A stretch of DNA of 64,000 nucleotides from Spongilla lacustris (lineage: Eukaryota; Porifera; Demospongiae; Spongillida; Spongillidae): the NCBI GenBank assembly GCA_949361645.1, contig OX442430.1, positions 7,426,351 to 7,490,350 of the forward strand, in the 5' to 3' direction. Below, in pieces: positions 47,230 through 58,997 of the stretch. How positions within the stretch are numbered: the stretch's first letter is position 1; each line of letters begins with the position of its first letter. The position numbers were made by a program, and so were the translations under genes. The notes beneath the pieces are model-generated. The model saw nothing but the letters and a program-made list of their open reading frames with translations. It made no database searches and was not told where the DNA came from.

Positions 47230-47681
47230 TATACGCACTGCCCTAGTCTAGAAATCCACACCAATGCACGGGCCATGGCCACCCTATGTTAGACATTTTT
47301 AACTGGTATGTTGTGTGCGTGCATATACCTTTAAGATATAACTCTGTTACTTAAAGTCCAGTAACTGTATCTATATCACCACAAATATGAAGTCACAGCT
47401 ATGCTGCCATACTATATCTCGCAAACCACGCCCTCAACCGTCAGAAAGTAATTACACACAAGGCTGAACATTGGGGTGTAATGCGGTAAACCAGTGTTGT
47501 GACAACACACCTCTAAAATCACCCAACACCCCACTGTTGGTGGGGTATGCTGCTAACACCCCAACATAGCCTGCTAACACCCATACATGTCAGCTGAACA
47601 CCCTAGTGGGTTGCCATAACACTCATCGGGCTGTAACACCCCTCAAACCTAACACCCCTTGGGCCAGTTTTTTTAACAGTG

Positions 47682-48218
47682 TGGACGCTATACATGTACA
47701 TGTATAATGTTTCGATCCTTCCCGGAATGACGTGGCAATAAATTTAAGGCCGCGGGTGGGCAAAAAACAAAGTCATTCTCCAATTTTGAAGCCAAGCTCA
47801 TAGAGAGAGCATCAAAAATATGCAATTATTACTGCATGCAGGTTTTTCTTCATGCAAGGGGGCCGTACAGTTGAAACTGTCTAAAAACTTGCGCTCCGAA
47901 ATTAAATGTTGTTATAAATTTAAAAGCGCAGTTGGCATCTGGAATCTACGCTATAGCGCTTCCTATATTTACAGGTATACCTGTATGACGCGTGCACATC
48001 TGCAATTGCTGTAGCGTAAAGCTCGCGCTATACAGAAATCATAAGAATATATATGCATGAATATCATAAATGATGCTTCACTGAAGACTGATTTGGCTAG
48101 CGGTATATTCCTTGAGCTGCCTTACTTGTATTCCAAGCACTCCATAAATATCAAAAGCACTTAACTTGATTGGAATTTGGTATATAGAGGAATCTGCGAA
48201 GATAGTTTTTGCAATAAT

Positions 48219-48221
<3 letters not shown>
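47682..48221. other. B3 unit 5' flank
   Basis: Resumes the duplicated unit after the CACTA element and carries the conserved distal block at 47935-48025. No gene. Confidence 0.6.
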
Positions 48222-48249
<28 letters not shown>

Positions 48250-48655
48250 AGTAATTGGATAAATGGACATGCACAAATACACTGATATATAAACATATAC
48301 AACTAGACTACACACAATGTAAACAAAATGCTAACTATACATCTACCCTGCATCACTTTGACTGATGCTACGGGAAAGGTTGGCAATGGCATTAGCTCGT
48401 ACCAGGTGAAGGTTCAGCCGCCCGTAGAGTTCGGTAAGAACCACTGACTTTGCCTTGGACGAGCAAGTGGCTAGTCGAGAGGCTAGCTGAGAGATGGACT
48501 CCAAAGCCTCTTTTCCCCAGGCTCCATACGACTCCACCACCAATGGTACACAGACCCAATCAAGTTCTTTACATTTGGTGTCATTGGAGGAGTGCTTTCT
48601 CAGCTCAGTGGTCAGTGCAGCTACCCCTGGCCCTGTTGTATTATTAAATTATTAA
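48222..48655 (-). pseudogene. 5'-truncated RLE-type LINE with (AAT)n tail
   Basis: The minus strand encodes VVESYGAWGKEALESISQLA...LYGRLNLHLVRANAIANL and stops at 48343. About 90 bases of 3' sequence and then (ATT)n (48222-48250) follow. It is inserted in the B3 5' flank at an AT-rich TAAT site that is uninterrupted upstream of B1 (37560-37580). Confidence 0.6.
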
Positions 48656-48769
48656 ACACGATAAAACTGCATGGTTGTACCTTCCTAAGGGTAGCATGGA
48701 CACGTCCCATAAACTACACCGTACGGGTGCATAGGCTATAGTAGTTGGAGATAGTGCGAGCGTCAGCCA

Positions 48770-49037
48770 ATTGTTATTTATACTTCACGCGGCTACATGT
48801 AATTACATGTAAGGTGTGTGTTAATATTGTTTGGGTTCGAAGGAAACAACTTCTTTGTTGCATTTGTTTTGTTTATATTGTTGCCATCTTGGCCTTCCAC
48901 CTGCACAGACGAAAAGAGTAGACGACTCAAAAAGGGTGTGTGGTAATCAGTCTGGTGGTAATGTATACGAGTCGTATAAATGTCCACATTTCGAATCGGT
49001 TTCCCATACTTCGACCCACTAGAAGACTAGCGATAAG
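48770..49037 (+). promoter_or_regulatory. B3 promoter (TATAAA at 48975..48980)
   Basis: TATAAA is again 63 bases before the ATG. A short insertion (CAGTCTGGTGGTAATG) follows the GTGTGG box. Confidence 0.65.
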
Positions 49038-50670
49038 ATGCAGGCTAGGTTATCCAGCCTGGTTCTTGCGGCGTTAGCACTGGTAAGTATATGGAACGGC
49101 GCACGCTGCATGGTTGCGCGGAAAATGACGTAATGTTGCAACATGCATGTTTGATAACCTAAAAGGGGCGAATTGCATAAATCTTGTGTATATATATAAT
49201 ATTATAATAATATATATTATATGTGCACATTCCCAGGTCGCATCAGCTAATCCCTACCAAGCTCCTGCCCTCTACCAAGCCCCTGCCTGCAACCTTGCGT
49301 GTCCTAGCAACCAGGTGCTGAACGCTCAGACCTGCAGCTGTCAGTGCGCTAACCAGGTCGCGTGCAATCCTGGTCAATATTTCGACACTACTACCTGTCA
49401 GTGCGAGTGTCCAGCTGTTATTGCTTGTCCCGCGGGCCAGACCTTCAGCTACACAAGCTGCAGCTGTCAGTCCGTGTGCGGAAGTGTCCAGCAGACGTGT
49501 CCCTTCCCCCTGGTCTTCGACTACACCCAATGTCAGTGCGTGTGTCCCAGCAACACGCCATCCTTTTGCGGAGTGGGACAGGTGCTCAATCCGAGCACGT
49601 GCGCCTGCCAGTGTGCCGCCAGTAGCTGCAACTCCCTCCAGCAGCTCGACCCAAATACCTGTCAGTGTGTGTGCGTACAGGTGATAGCGGTGGTAGCACC
49701 TCCTCAGATCAGCGTTCCAAGCTACCCAGTCTCTGCTCCTGGAGGTCCCGGTACTCGAGGTCCCGGGGGTCCTGCTCATGGAGGTCCTGGGGGTCCTGCT
49801 CATGGAGGTCCATCGTACGGAGGTCCTGGGGGTCCTTCTCATGGAGGTCCTGGGGGTTCTGCTCATGGAGGTCCATCGTATGGAGGTCCTGGGGGTCCTT
49901 CTCATGGAGGTCCTGGTGGTTCTGCTCATGGAGGTCCATCGTATGGAGGTCCTGGGGGTCCTTCTCATGGAGGTCCTGGGGGTCCTTCTCATGGAGGTCA
50001 AGGGGGTCCTGCTCATGGAGGTCCTGGAGGTGGAGGAGGAGGTAGAGGCTATGGAGGTTATGGAGGCAAAAGAGATGTACACGTGGAGAAACTACGTCGC
50101 GGAGTCGCAATATTCAGCTATCAGTCAGGAGGTCCTGTTGTTCCTGCTCCTGGAGGTCTCGGGGGTCCTGCTCCTGGAGGTTCTTGGGGTCCTTCTTATG
50201 GAGGTTCTGCATGGGGTTCATCTTATGGAGGTTCTGCATGGGGTCCTGCTCCAGGAGGTCCGGGTACTCGAGGTCCTGGGGGTCCTGCTCCAGGAGGTCC
50301 CGGTACTCGAGGTCCAGGGGGTCCTTCTCATGGAGGTCCCGGTACTCGAGGTCCTGGGGGTCCTGCTCATGGAGGTCCCGGTACTCGAGGTCCCGGGGGT
50401 CCTTCTCATGGAGGTCCCGGTACTCGAGGTCCAGGGGGTCCTTCTCATGGAGGTCCCGGTACTCGAGGTCCTGGAGGTCCTTCTCATGGAGGTCCTGGTG
50501 GTGGAGGAGGAGGTGGAGGCTATGGAGGTTATGGAGGCAGAAGAGATGTGCACGTGGAGAAACTACGTCGCGGGGTCGCAAGATTCAGCTATCAGTCTGC
50601 AGTCCAGTACCAAACGCTACCATTCTGCCCAGCCGGACAAGTGGCCGATTCTTCTTGCACCTGTCACTGA
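49038..50670 (+). CDS. B3: longest family B protein, with duplicated C-terminal module
   Basis: Exons 49038..49082 and 49237..50670 give 492 aa. The N-terminal CXC part equals that of B1. The Gly/Pro domain (49741-50040, with GGPSYGGPGGPSH units) is followed by GYGGYGGKRDVHVEKLRRGV at about residue 288. A second Gly/Pro domain (50125-50510, with GGSAWG and GGPGTR units) and a second RRDVHVEKLRRG at about residue 450 come next, then the usual CPAGQ end. The block from repeat to tail has been duplicated in frame. The 3' flank is unrelated to other B units, with AATAAA at 50740..50745. Confidence 0.85.
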
Positions 50671-52232
50671 AGCAAAACTGTTATTTTACTGTTAATTGGT
50701 TAACTGATATAATATGAAGGACTTTGGTTTGGCTGTTAAAATAAAATTGATCTAGCCCCCCCTGCAATCCCTAATGATCAACTGAATTACTATTTGGATA
50801 AAAATGCAGTATACTGACTTGGTTTGTCACTGAATTTCATTTATATAAATTCTCCAGTACATATAATGCACTCTATTGAGCCCTTGTAATTCCTATGCAC
50901 CTCTCCGGCGTCGAGGCACTGTCTATATAGTGCGTAATGATCGTCAACTGCTACATCTCTATTTAAACAAGTAAATCAAAACCTTCTCTATCGAGAAAAT
51001 GATTGGTGGTATGTAGGATTGGTGGTGCGAAACAAGGTACGGTATGTTAAAGTGAGGTTTGGTAGGATCCTACAACTCACAGTCCTGAATTTGCACATGA
51101 AGAAGCCTATTTGCAAATGTAGGGCTGTTATAGTTGTAGGATCCTATATATACCAAACCTCACTTTAACAGTTTCCTCAGTTGCTTTTCGCACCACCAAT
51201 CCTACATCCCACCAATCACTTTCTCGATAGAGAAGGGTCTGATTTACTTGTCTCCCTAATTTTTTTTCTCTGCCAGGAGTGTTCAATATATGGCTTAGTG
51301 TATTCGTTGCATATATGGGACGCTTATTAGTTTCGGGTAATCTGAGTAAGCTAGCCTCTTTTTATTTTCTTTATTGATAGGCCTATATCTTTGTTCTTTG
51401 GATATGTTAACGAGCCGTTTTCTTTGGTTTGCTGAATTAGAACCGCCTGTTGTAAACGTGTCTGCAGCTGCGTATACATGTATGTAAATTAATTGTGCTA
51501 AATTAAGACGCGTGTGGCATCATATAGCATAACCGAGAATTTTCACCGATAATGAATTGTACCTGCTTGGGTCATTTCACAGCATATTATCACTAGCTAA
51601 CAATTGTGCATCTTTTCTGCATGAAAAGATACGTTTGGAATTAAAATGCTACAATTTGAAATTAATTTCGTCTTCGTACGACGTTCCTGACGCGAGTTAT
51701 ACGTGAAATAATTGCATATTTTTGATGCTCTCTCTATGAGCTTGGCTTCAAAATTGGAGAATGACTTTGTTTTTTGCCCACCCGCGGCCTTAAATTTATT
51801 GCCACGTCATCCCGGGAAGGATCGAAACATTATACATGTACATGTATAATGTAAATAATTGTACGCACGCAACTGACAAAAATCATTTTATTCGGTTCCA
51901 CGTATATGTGCTTATGGTTATGATTACAACTAACTAGACCGCGGTTCTTATTACATCATTGGTTACCCGAATACTCAATATGGCCGCATCGTTTTGAACC
52001 TTCTATGATGATGCGGCAAGGGATCGTACAATTGGATTAACTAATTGTGAATAAATTACTCATCAGTTGTTCGTCTTAATAAGTGGGAAAGGGGAGATCG
52101 ACAACATAAAAGCCAAGCCAAACACCTACATGCATGTTGAATCAGCCTGGGTGCATTTCTGTACATAAATAATTATAATAATAATTATAAATGCCAACTG
52201 ATCAACAATAACACAATATTATCAGTTTTGTT
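50671..52232. other. centre of the inverted B array
   Basis: Contains the foldback element 50967..51251 and, from about 51730, the inverted 3' flank of B4. B4's AATAAA is at 51887..51892 on the minus strand. No gene. Confidence 0.6.
50967..51251. mobile_element. foldback MITE at array centre
   Basis: Imperfect inverted arms of about 110 bases start ACAAGTAAATC and include TTCTCTATCGAGAAA-TGATT and GTAGGATTGGTGGTGCGAAA. The loop is about 60 bases. No coding capacity. Confidence 0.7.
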
Positions 52233-53468
52233 TCAGTGACAGGTGCAAGAAGAATCGGCCACTTGTCCGGCTGGGCAGAATGGTAGCGTTTGGTACTGGA
52301 CTGCAGACTGATAGCTGAATCTTGCGACTCCGCGACGTAGTTTCTCCACGTGCACATCTCTTCTGCCTCTATAACCTCCATAGCCTCCACCTCCTCGCGC
52401 TGCTTGGCCTCCTCCTCCACCTCCAGGACCTCCATGAGCAGGACCCCCAGGACCTCCATGAGAAGGACCCCCTGGACCTCCATGAGAAGGACCCCCAGGA
52501 CCTCCATGAGAAGGACCCCCAGGACCTCGAGTACCGGGACCTCCATGAGCAGGACCCCCAGGACCTCCATGAGCAGGACCCCCGGGACCTCGAGTACCGG
52601 GACCTCCATGAGCAGGCCCCCCAGGACCTCCATGAGCAGGACCCCCAGGACCTCGAGTACCGGGACCTCCAGGAGAAGGACCCCCGGGACCTCGAGTACC
52701 GGGACCTCCATGAGCTTGACCCCCAGGACCACCTCGAGTACCGGGACCTCCAGGAGAAGGACCCCCGGGACCTCGAGTACCTGGACCTCCAGGAGCAGAG
52801 ACTGGGAAGCTTGGAACGCTTATCTGAGGTGGTGCTACCACCGCTATCACCTGTACGCACACACACTGACAGGTGTTTGGGTCGAGCTGCTGGAGGGAGT
52901 TGCAGCTACTGGCGGCACACTGGCAGGCGCACGTGCTCGGATTCAACACCTGTCCCACTCCGCAAAAGGATGGCGTGTTGCTGGGACACACGCACTGACA
53001 TTGGGAGTAGTCGAAGACCAGGGGGAACGGACACGTCTGCTGGACACTTCCGCACACGGACTGACAGCTGCAGCTTGTGTAGCTGAAGGTCTGGCCCGCG
53101 GGACAAGCAATAACAGCTGGACACTCGCACTGACAGGTAGTAGTGTCGAAATATTGACCAGGATTGCACGCGACCTGGTTAGCGCACTGACAGCTGCAGG
53201 TCTTAGCGTTCAGCACCTGGTTGCTAGGACACGCAAGATTGCAGGCTTGGTAGAGGACAGGGGCTTGGAAGGGATTAGCCGATGCGACCTGCAAACGGGC
53301 ACATAATATATATACACAGGATTTATGCAAAAATTCGCACCTTTTAGGTTATCAAACATGCATGTTGCAACATCGCGTTATTTTCCGCGCAACCCTGCAG
53401 CGTGTGCCGTTCCATATGCTTACCAGTGCTAACGCCGCAAGAACCAGGCTGGATAACCTAGCCTGCAT
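52233..53468 (-). CDS. B4: secreted Cys-rich, Gly/Pro-repeat protein
   Basis: Exons 53424..53468 and 52233..53288 give 366 aa. Same signal exon (MQARLSSLVLAALAL) and CXC units as B1, but with a slightly shortened linker (VLYQACNLAC). The Gly/Pro domain (52420-52795) mixes GGPGTRGPGGP and GGPGGPAH units, and one unit has an extra Gly (GTRGGPGGQAH). QAARGGGGYGGYRG, RRDVHVEKLRRG and the CPAGQ end follow. AATAAA at 51887..51892. Confidence 0.85.
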
Positions 53469-53720
53469 CTCTTCGCTAGTCTTCTAGTGGGTAGAAGTGT
53501 GGGAAACTGATTCGAAATGTGGACATTTATACGACTCGTACATTACCACACCCCCTATTTGAGTCGTCTACTCCTTTCGTCTGTGCAGGTGGAAGGCCAA
53601 GATGACAACAATATAAACAAAACAAATGCAACAAAGAAGTTGTTTCCTTCGAACCCAAACAATATTAACACTCATCTTGCCTGTAATTACATGTATAGCC
53701 GCGCGAAGTAGGCCCTAAAT
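53469..53720 (-). promoter_or_regulatory. B4 promoter (TATAAA at 53526..53531)
   Basis: The mirror image of the B1 promoter, with TATAAA 63 bases before the ATG, the GGGGTGTGG box and the CACCTG motif conserved. Confidence 0.65.
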
Positions 53721-53859
53721 AACAATTCCCTGACGCTCGCATTTTTTAAAACTACTATAGCCTATGCACCCGCACGGTGTATTTTATGGAATGTGTCCAT
53801 GCTACCCTTAGGAAGTTATACAACCATGCAGTTTTATCGTGTTTAATAATTTAGTAATA

Positions 53860-54832
53860 ATAATAATGAAGTGCCAACTCATATATAGAATTAAATTATA
53901 CATTTACAATGAGCAAGTTGCATTAGCTGAGAAGATATCTCTTAGCTCCATCACGTCTGTACCTTGCAGTCAGAAAGGTTTATCTTTGAAACTGGATAGT
54001 TTTCAATTCCAGCAACTTATGGCACCTGCTGATAAAGCACGTCTATATTCAGTTTCAGCCAAGCATGCTGCATCATGGCTTTCTGTAGCACCCTCCATAT
54101 AGGGCTATAGGCTTCCATCTTGATCCAGAGGAGTTCCATATTGCAGTAAAGTGGTGGTTGGGCTTAGATATCTCGTATGGGTCTCAGTGTGCACTATGCC
54201 CTGGTAGTTCTCTTGACCCCCTAGGCCACCATGCAACTACTTGCAAAAGAGGGGATGATGCTATATTTCGCCATAACAATCTTCGGGATATTTTGGCAGA
54301 ATCCTTCCGTACTGCACATTTGTCTGTCCAGGTTGAAGCAGGTGCAGGGCTCAGCACAGACCTCTGGACTGGGATCGAGGAAAGCCAGCCGCCTTTGACA
54401 TCTCTGTTGTCTCACCGCTAAACTCCAATGTTTTGTCTGCAGCGGGAGCAAGAGCAGGTGCAGCATCAGAGGCGGCTGAGCTTAGGAAGCACACTGCAAA
54501 TGATGCAAAGTGTGCAGAGTTGGGGTGGGTGTCCATCCCTCTTGTGATGGAGTCTTATGGGGCATGGGGCAAGGAGGCTCAGCAATCGTTTTATAAACTG
54601 GCATCTCGCCTTGCTGTCCATGGCTGTGTGCCAAAGTCCATGCATGGCAACCTTTGAACTTTATGCACGGCTAAACATCTCCCTGGGGAGGGCAAAGTCT
54701 AGGGCGATGTTGTCTAGGTCCTAGATTATGTTTATTTTTAGTGTTATAATATCATTAGTGTTATACCTGTATTCTGCATAGTGATTGTACATGTAAATGT
54801 ATAATTTAATAATAATGATTATTATTGACATA
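53860..54832 (+). pseudogene. RLE-type LINE fragment: zinc knuckle plus endonuclease region
   Basis: Frame 53900-54100 encodes ADKARLYSVSAKHAASWLSV. After a frameshift comes GFHLDPEEFHIAVKWWLGLD, then a CCHC-type knuckle CALC...LDPLGHHATTC and RHNNLRDIL. After another frameshift come WDRGKPAAFDISVVSPL, EAAELRKH and VMESYGAWGKEAQQSF. The CCHC followed by a PD-(D/E)XK-like segment is the C-terminal layout of R2/R4-type LINEs. It is 5'-truncated and ends at a TAATAATAAT tail. Confidence 0.6.
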
Positions 54833-55125
54833 TGGAAATTGGGGGAAGGAGGCTAAGGACACATTTTCCCGCCTAGCTGCCCGGCTTGCCATCGGATCCC
54901 ATAAATCTAAGAGCAGCTTTGTCTTTGAATTATGCAGCAAACTAAACTTCACCATGACCAGGTCCATCGTGAGAGCAATTATGGTCCGGACACTTGTCAG
55001 TAGCTTAAACTACTTTAATTGTAGGTGTATAATTCTTATACCGCGGCACACAATAATGTATCAGTTATTTCAGTGTATTTATATATTTGTAATATTTTAT
55101 TCGCTAATAATAAAAGATTATTATT
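54833..55125 (+). pseudogene. second LINE C-terminal fragment
   Basis: Encodes YGNWGKEAKDTFSRLAARLA and LNFTMTRSIVRAIMVRTL, a different subfamily from its neighbour. It ends in an AATAATAAAAGATTATTATT-like tail, after which the B-unit flank resumes (AACACAAATTATCTTCGC). Confidence 0.55.
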
Positions 55126-56298
55126 ATAACACAAATTATCTTCGCAATCGCATACAACCTTTTCCTTTCAAATCTCGTGCAATTGTTCCGAAATCACAAT
55201 TCTCTCTGTTGGAATCGATTTTGGTGCTCTCATTATTTTTGCTTATCTCCAGATACGAGTGGTGAATTTAACTTGCATGAGAAGTGGCAATCTGGCTATT
55301 GATTTGTTCTTTTCTTTGTCTCGCTCTTAGTGCAATCCTTTATGGAGATATATAGGTGCAATTAACCATGACATATAGCCACTGAAGCCGGTGTGAATAG
55401 ATGATATTCAGTTAAATCTGAACAAATTAATAACGACATGTAGATTCCACTATATACCGAATTCGAAGCGCTTTTGATATTTATGGAGTGCGTGGAATAC
55501 TAGTAAGTCAGCTCAAGGAATATACTGGTATATTGGGCTAGCCAAATCTTGAAGAATCGTTTGTAGTATATATTCTTATGATTTCTGTATAGCGCGAGCT
55601 ACACGCTACAGATGTGCATGCATCATACAGGTATACCTGTAAATAAGGGAGCGCTATAGCGTAGATTCTAGATGCCAACGCTTTTTAATTTCGGAGCGCA
55701 AGTTTTATAGACAGTTTTAACGGCCCCCATGCATGAAGAAAAACCTGCAATGATGCACTCTCTACGAGCTTGCTTCAAAATTGGAGAATGGTGTCTTCCA
55801 CTTTGTTTCTTGCACGCCCGCGGCCTTAAATTTATTGCCGCGTCATCTCGGGAAGGATCGAAACATTAATTAGCGTCCATATTGTTTTGGACACGAGTGA
55901 CGATGATGTAAATTTAACACTATAATTGTACGCACCGCCACGCAACAATAACCATTTTATTCGATTCCAAGTATATGTCACTGCTTATGGTTATGATTAT
56001 AATTAATTATATAGACTGAACATCATCGGTAAACCCGAATTCTAAATAACCACACGTTTTGGGCCACTACAATATGGCCGCTAAAGTTTTGAACCTTCTG
56101 TGATGATGCGGCAAGGGATCGTACAATTAGATTTACTAATTGTGAATTACTATCAGTTGTTCGTCTTAAAGAGTGGGAAGGGAGAGATCGACAAAAAAGT
56201 TGTATTTACAAAGCCAAACCAAACTCCTACATGCATGTTGAATCAGCTGGGTGCATTCCTGTATATAAATAATCATTATAAATGCCAACTGATCAACA
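55126..56298. other. B-unit flanks, inverted
   Basis: Duplicated flank sequence, with the distal block at about 55575-55680 and an AATAAA at 55956..55961 on the minus strand. No gene. Confidence 0.55.
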
Positions 56299-56323
56299 CT
56301 AACACCATATTATCAGTTTTGCT

Positions 56324-56517
56324 TCAGTGACAGGTGCAAGAAGAATCGGCCACTTGTCCGGCTGGGCAGAATGGTAGCGTTTGGTACTGGACTGCAGACT
56401 GATAGCTGAATCTCGCGACTCCGCGACGTAGTTTCTCCACGTGCACATCTCTTCTGCCTCCATAACCTCCATAGCCTCCACCTCCTCGCGCTGCTTGGCC
56501 TCCTCCTCCACCTATAT
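56324..56517 (-). pseudogene. B5: truncated family B copy, C-terminus only
   Basis: Only GGGGQAARGGGGYGGYGG, RRDVHVEKLRRG and the CPAGQ end with its stop remain. Upstream of 56517 the sequence jumps directly into the (TA)n and distal 5' block of a unit, so promoter, exon 1, CXC units and most repeats are deleted. Confidence 0.8.
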
Positions 56518-56894
56518 ATATATTCTTATGATTTCTGTATAGCGCGAGCTTTACGCTATACAGCGATTGCAGATGTGCACGCGTCATACAGGTATACCTG
56601 TAAAAAATAGGAAGCGCTATAGCGTAGATTCTAGATGCCAACGCTTTTAACAACATTTGATTTCGGAGTACAAGTTTTTAGACAGTTTCAGCTGAACGGC
56701 CCGCCCCCCCCCCCCCCCCCCCCCCCCCTGCATGAAGAAGAACTGACCTGCAATAATAATTGCATGTATTTGATGCTCTCTCATTCCCACTTCCCGCGGC
56801 CTTAAATTTATTGCCGCGTCATCAAAACATTAGCGTTCATATTGTTTTGGGCACGACGATAAATGATGTAAAAAATTGTACACACGCATTTTAT

Positions 56895-58636
56895 TAGGTA
56901 CTTCAATATTTGACGTACGTGTACCGAAAAAGTGGTAACCGAAATAACGGGTAAAAATTGTGACGGAAGTGATAGATTGAAATTGTACGGGACATAGAAG
57001 CGAAGGCTAGTTTGTATTGGTTTGGTAGCAATTGAGGACCCTGCTGTGCTTTTCAGGTAGGATACTAAATTATCTAAGCCCAAATGCAGTCAAAACCTAG
57101 AAAACTACACTTGTTCAATATTTCTGGCGGGCTGAAATAATGGTTGATATCCATATTTTGCAAAACTTTTATACGTGTTGAGCGGCGGGGATAGAGTTCT
57201 GATAAACAGGTTCCAAAGGTTTTTATCTGCATGCTTGCATTTCTTTTTTCATGGACTTCAGCCGATTCCCAAGGTGTTATCAAATGGCCTACGTGTTTGT
57301 ACTTGGTATACGCTCTGTGTAAAACCGAATCACTTACAAAGACTCCTAGTATAACAAGCACTGTTTTTTTTACTAGTTTTTGTAACTTTTAAAACAGCAG
57401 AGAATAGTTTTATGTATCGAATGATCGAGCACATTAAAACTCTAATTAGAGTGTACCTTAATCTTCGAGCGGCGCAACTTTTTAGTTAAGATTCCTTTCA
57501 TGGCTAATGCAACAGTACTATGGATTGCAATTCTGTAATTTACAACCGATTCCCAAGGTGCTTTTTAAACAAGGTTTTCATTTCAAGCCTAGTCCCCAGG
57601 CCATTTATATTGACTTACTTTTACGGTCATGAAGTAAATGTCGAAATATACGTAGACGTTGTAAACAAATGTGTCATTTTTTAAATATTAGGATGAAGAC
57701 TGGTAATGATTTTAACAAGCATCTGAAGTGGTATGAGTGCTGGCAATATTCTTCAGGCTGCATGCAGTACTAAGAACTGAAAGGATTGGTGATGTACCTA
57801 TATACAAATAACACAAATAAAAGCATTTCAGACACTGCCATAAAAGTGGCTTCTCTGCAAGCTGGAGCATTTGTCAACATGGATGCCTTTGTCAACATGG
57901 ATGCCTTACAGAGGTCAATACAACGTTACACAGAACAATAAAAACAATGAAGAAGCATGTAGGTCTGAATTTGGATGCCATAATTAATCTGTTAGATGAG
58001 CAATTTATCCTACCAATTCCAATCCTCAGCACCTCATACTTGTACCTCATTAATTGTGTCCAGTAGTTGACAAACCAAGTAGTTCTATTTGTTCCATCTC
58101 ATGGAAGCTAGGAATCCACTGCATGTGAACGATGCATGTTTATACAAGGAGATTTTGATTTCAATTATATATAAAGCAGCTTCTCAAGCGAAAGTTTCAA
58201 ACTGTAAGAAACAGAAAGGTCAATCATGCCAAAAAATACTGCTACGTACTGAAAACATGATGAAAATCAGCATGACGGAGATGACGTTACAATGACCATT
58301 TATGAGTTCTTAGTTGACTATGTTACTGATGACCTGTACATACCTGAAATCGTTATTTAGTCTTATGTATATGCATATATATCTTTACCCTACATGTAGT
58401 TACGTTCTGGCATAATAACGTTCAATGGTTCGATAACTGCAGTAAAGAGAATATAAACCGTCACAATAATCGCGCATACTGTACCGTTCACTCAAATGCT
58501 TGGAACGCTGTAACTTTTGATACACTAATCCAAATATGATGCATAAGGTGTCGTTCTGCAGCATTTTTTTTGCTCTTATAGAGGGTAATAAAATCGCAGC
58601 ACAAAACACGATTTGAAAAAAATCTTGAAGTACCTA
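56895..58636. mobile_element. 1.7-kb TIR element with TAGGTACTTCAA ends
   Basis: Perfect 12-base ends TAGGTACTTCAA and complement are flanked by ATTTTAT (56888..56894 and 58637..58643). The B7 unit has the uninterrupted site at 61377-61385. It contains open frames of up to 95 codons (57074..57361, minus) that I do not recognise. Superfamily unclear; the 7-8-bp duplication could fit hAT. Confidence 0.65.
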
Positions 58637-58997
58637 ATTTTATTCAGTTCCATGCAAGTATATGTGCTTATGGTTAAGATTACAACTAATTAGACCGCGG
58701 CTCGTATTACATCACTGGTAACCCGAATTCTAAATAACGCACAACGTTTGGGCCACAACGATATGGCCGCTAAAGTTTTGAACCTTCTGCGATGATGCGG
58801 CAGAGGATCGTACAATTAAATTAACTAATTGTGAATAAAGTACTCATCTTAATAAGTATAGGAAAGGGGAGATCGACAACATAAAAGCCAAGCCAAACTC
58901 CTACATGCATGTTGAATCAGCTGGGTGCATTTCTGTATATAAATAATCATTATAAATGCCAACTGATCAACACTAACACAATGTTATCAGTTTTGTT

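Larger units (their letters stand above)
42480..47681. mobile_element. 5.2-kb CACTA-like (EnSpm) element
   Basis: Perfect 14-base ends CACTGTTAAAAAAA and complement, with a TG on each side. The B1 3' flank has the uninterrupted site (AACAATATGGACGC), which shows that TG was duplicated. Subterminal zones (42493-42630 and 47470-47665) are packed with GGGTGTT/AACACCC repeats in both orientations, typical of CACTA elements. No transposase is recognisable. The interior is mostly TG microsatellite, a hAT-like element (44323..45079) and a nested MITE (46683..47229). Confidence 0.75.
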
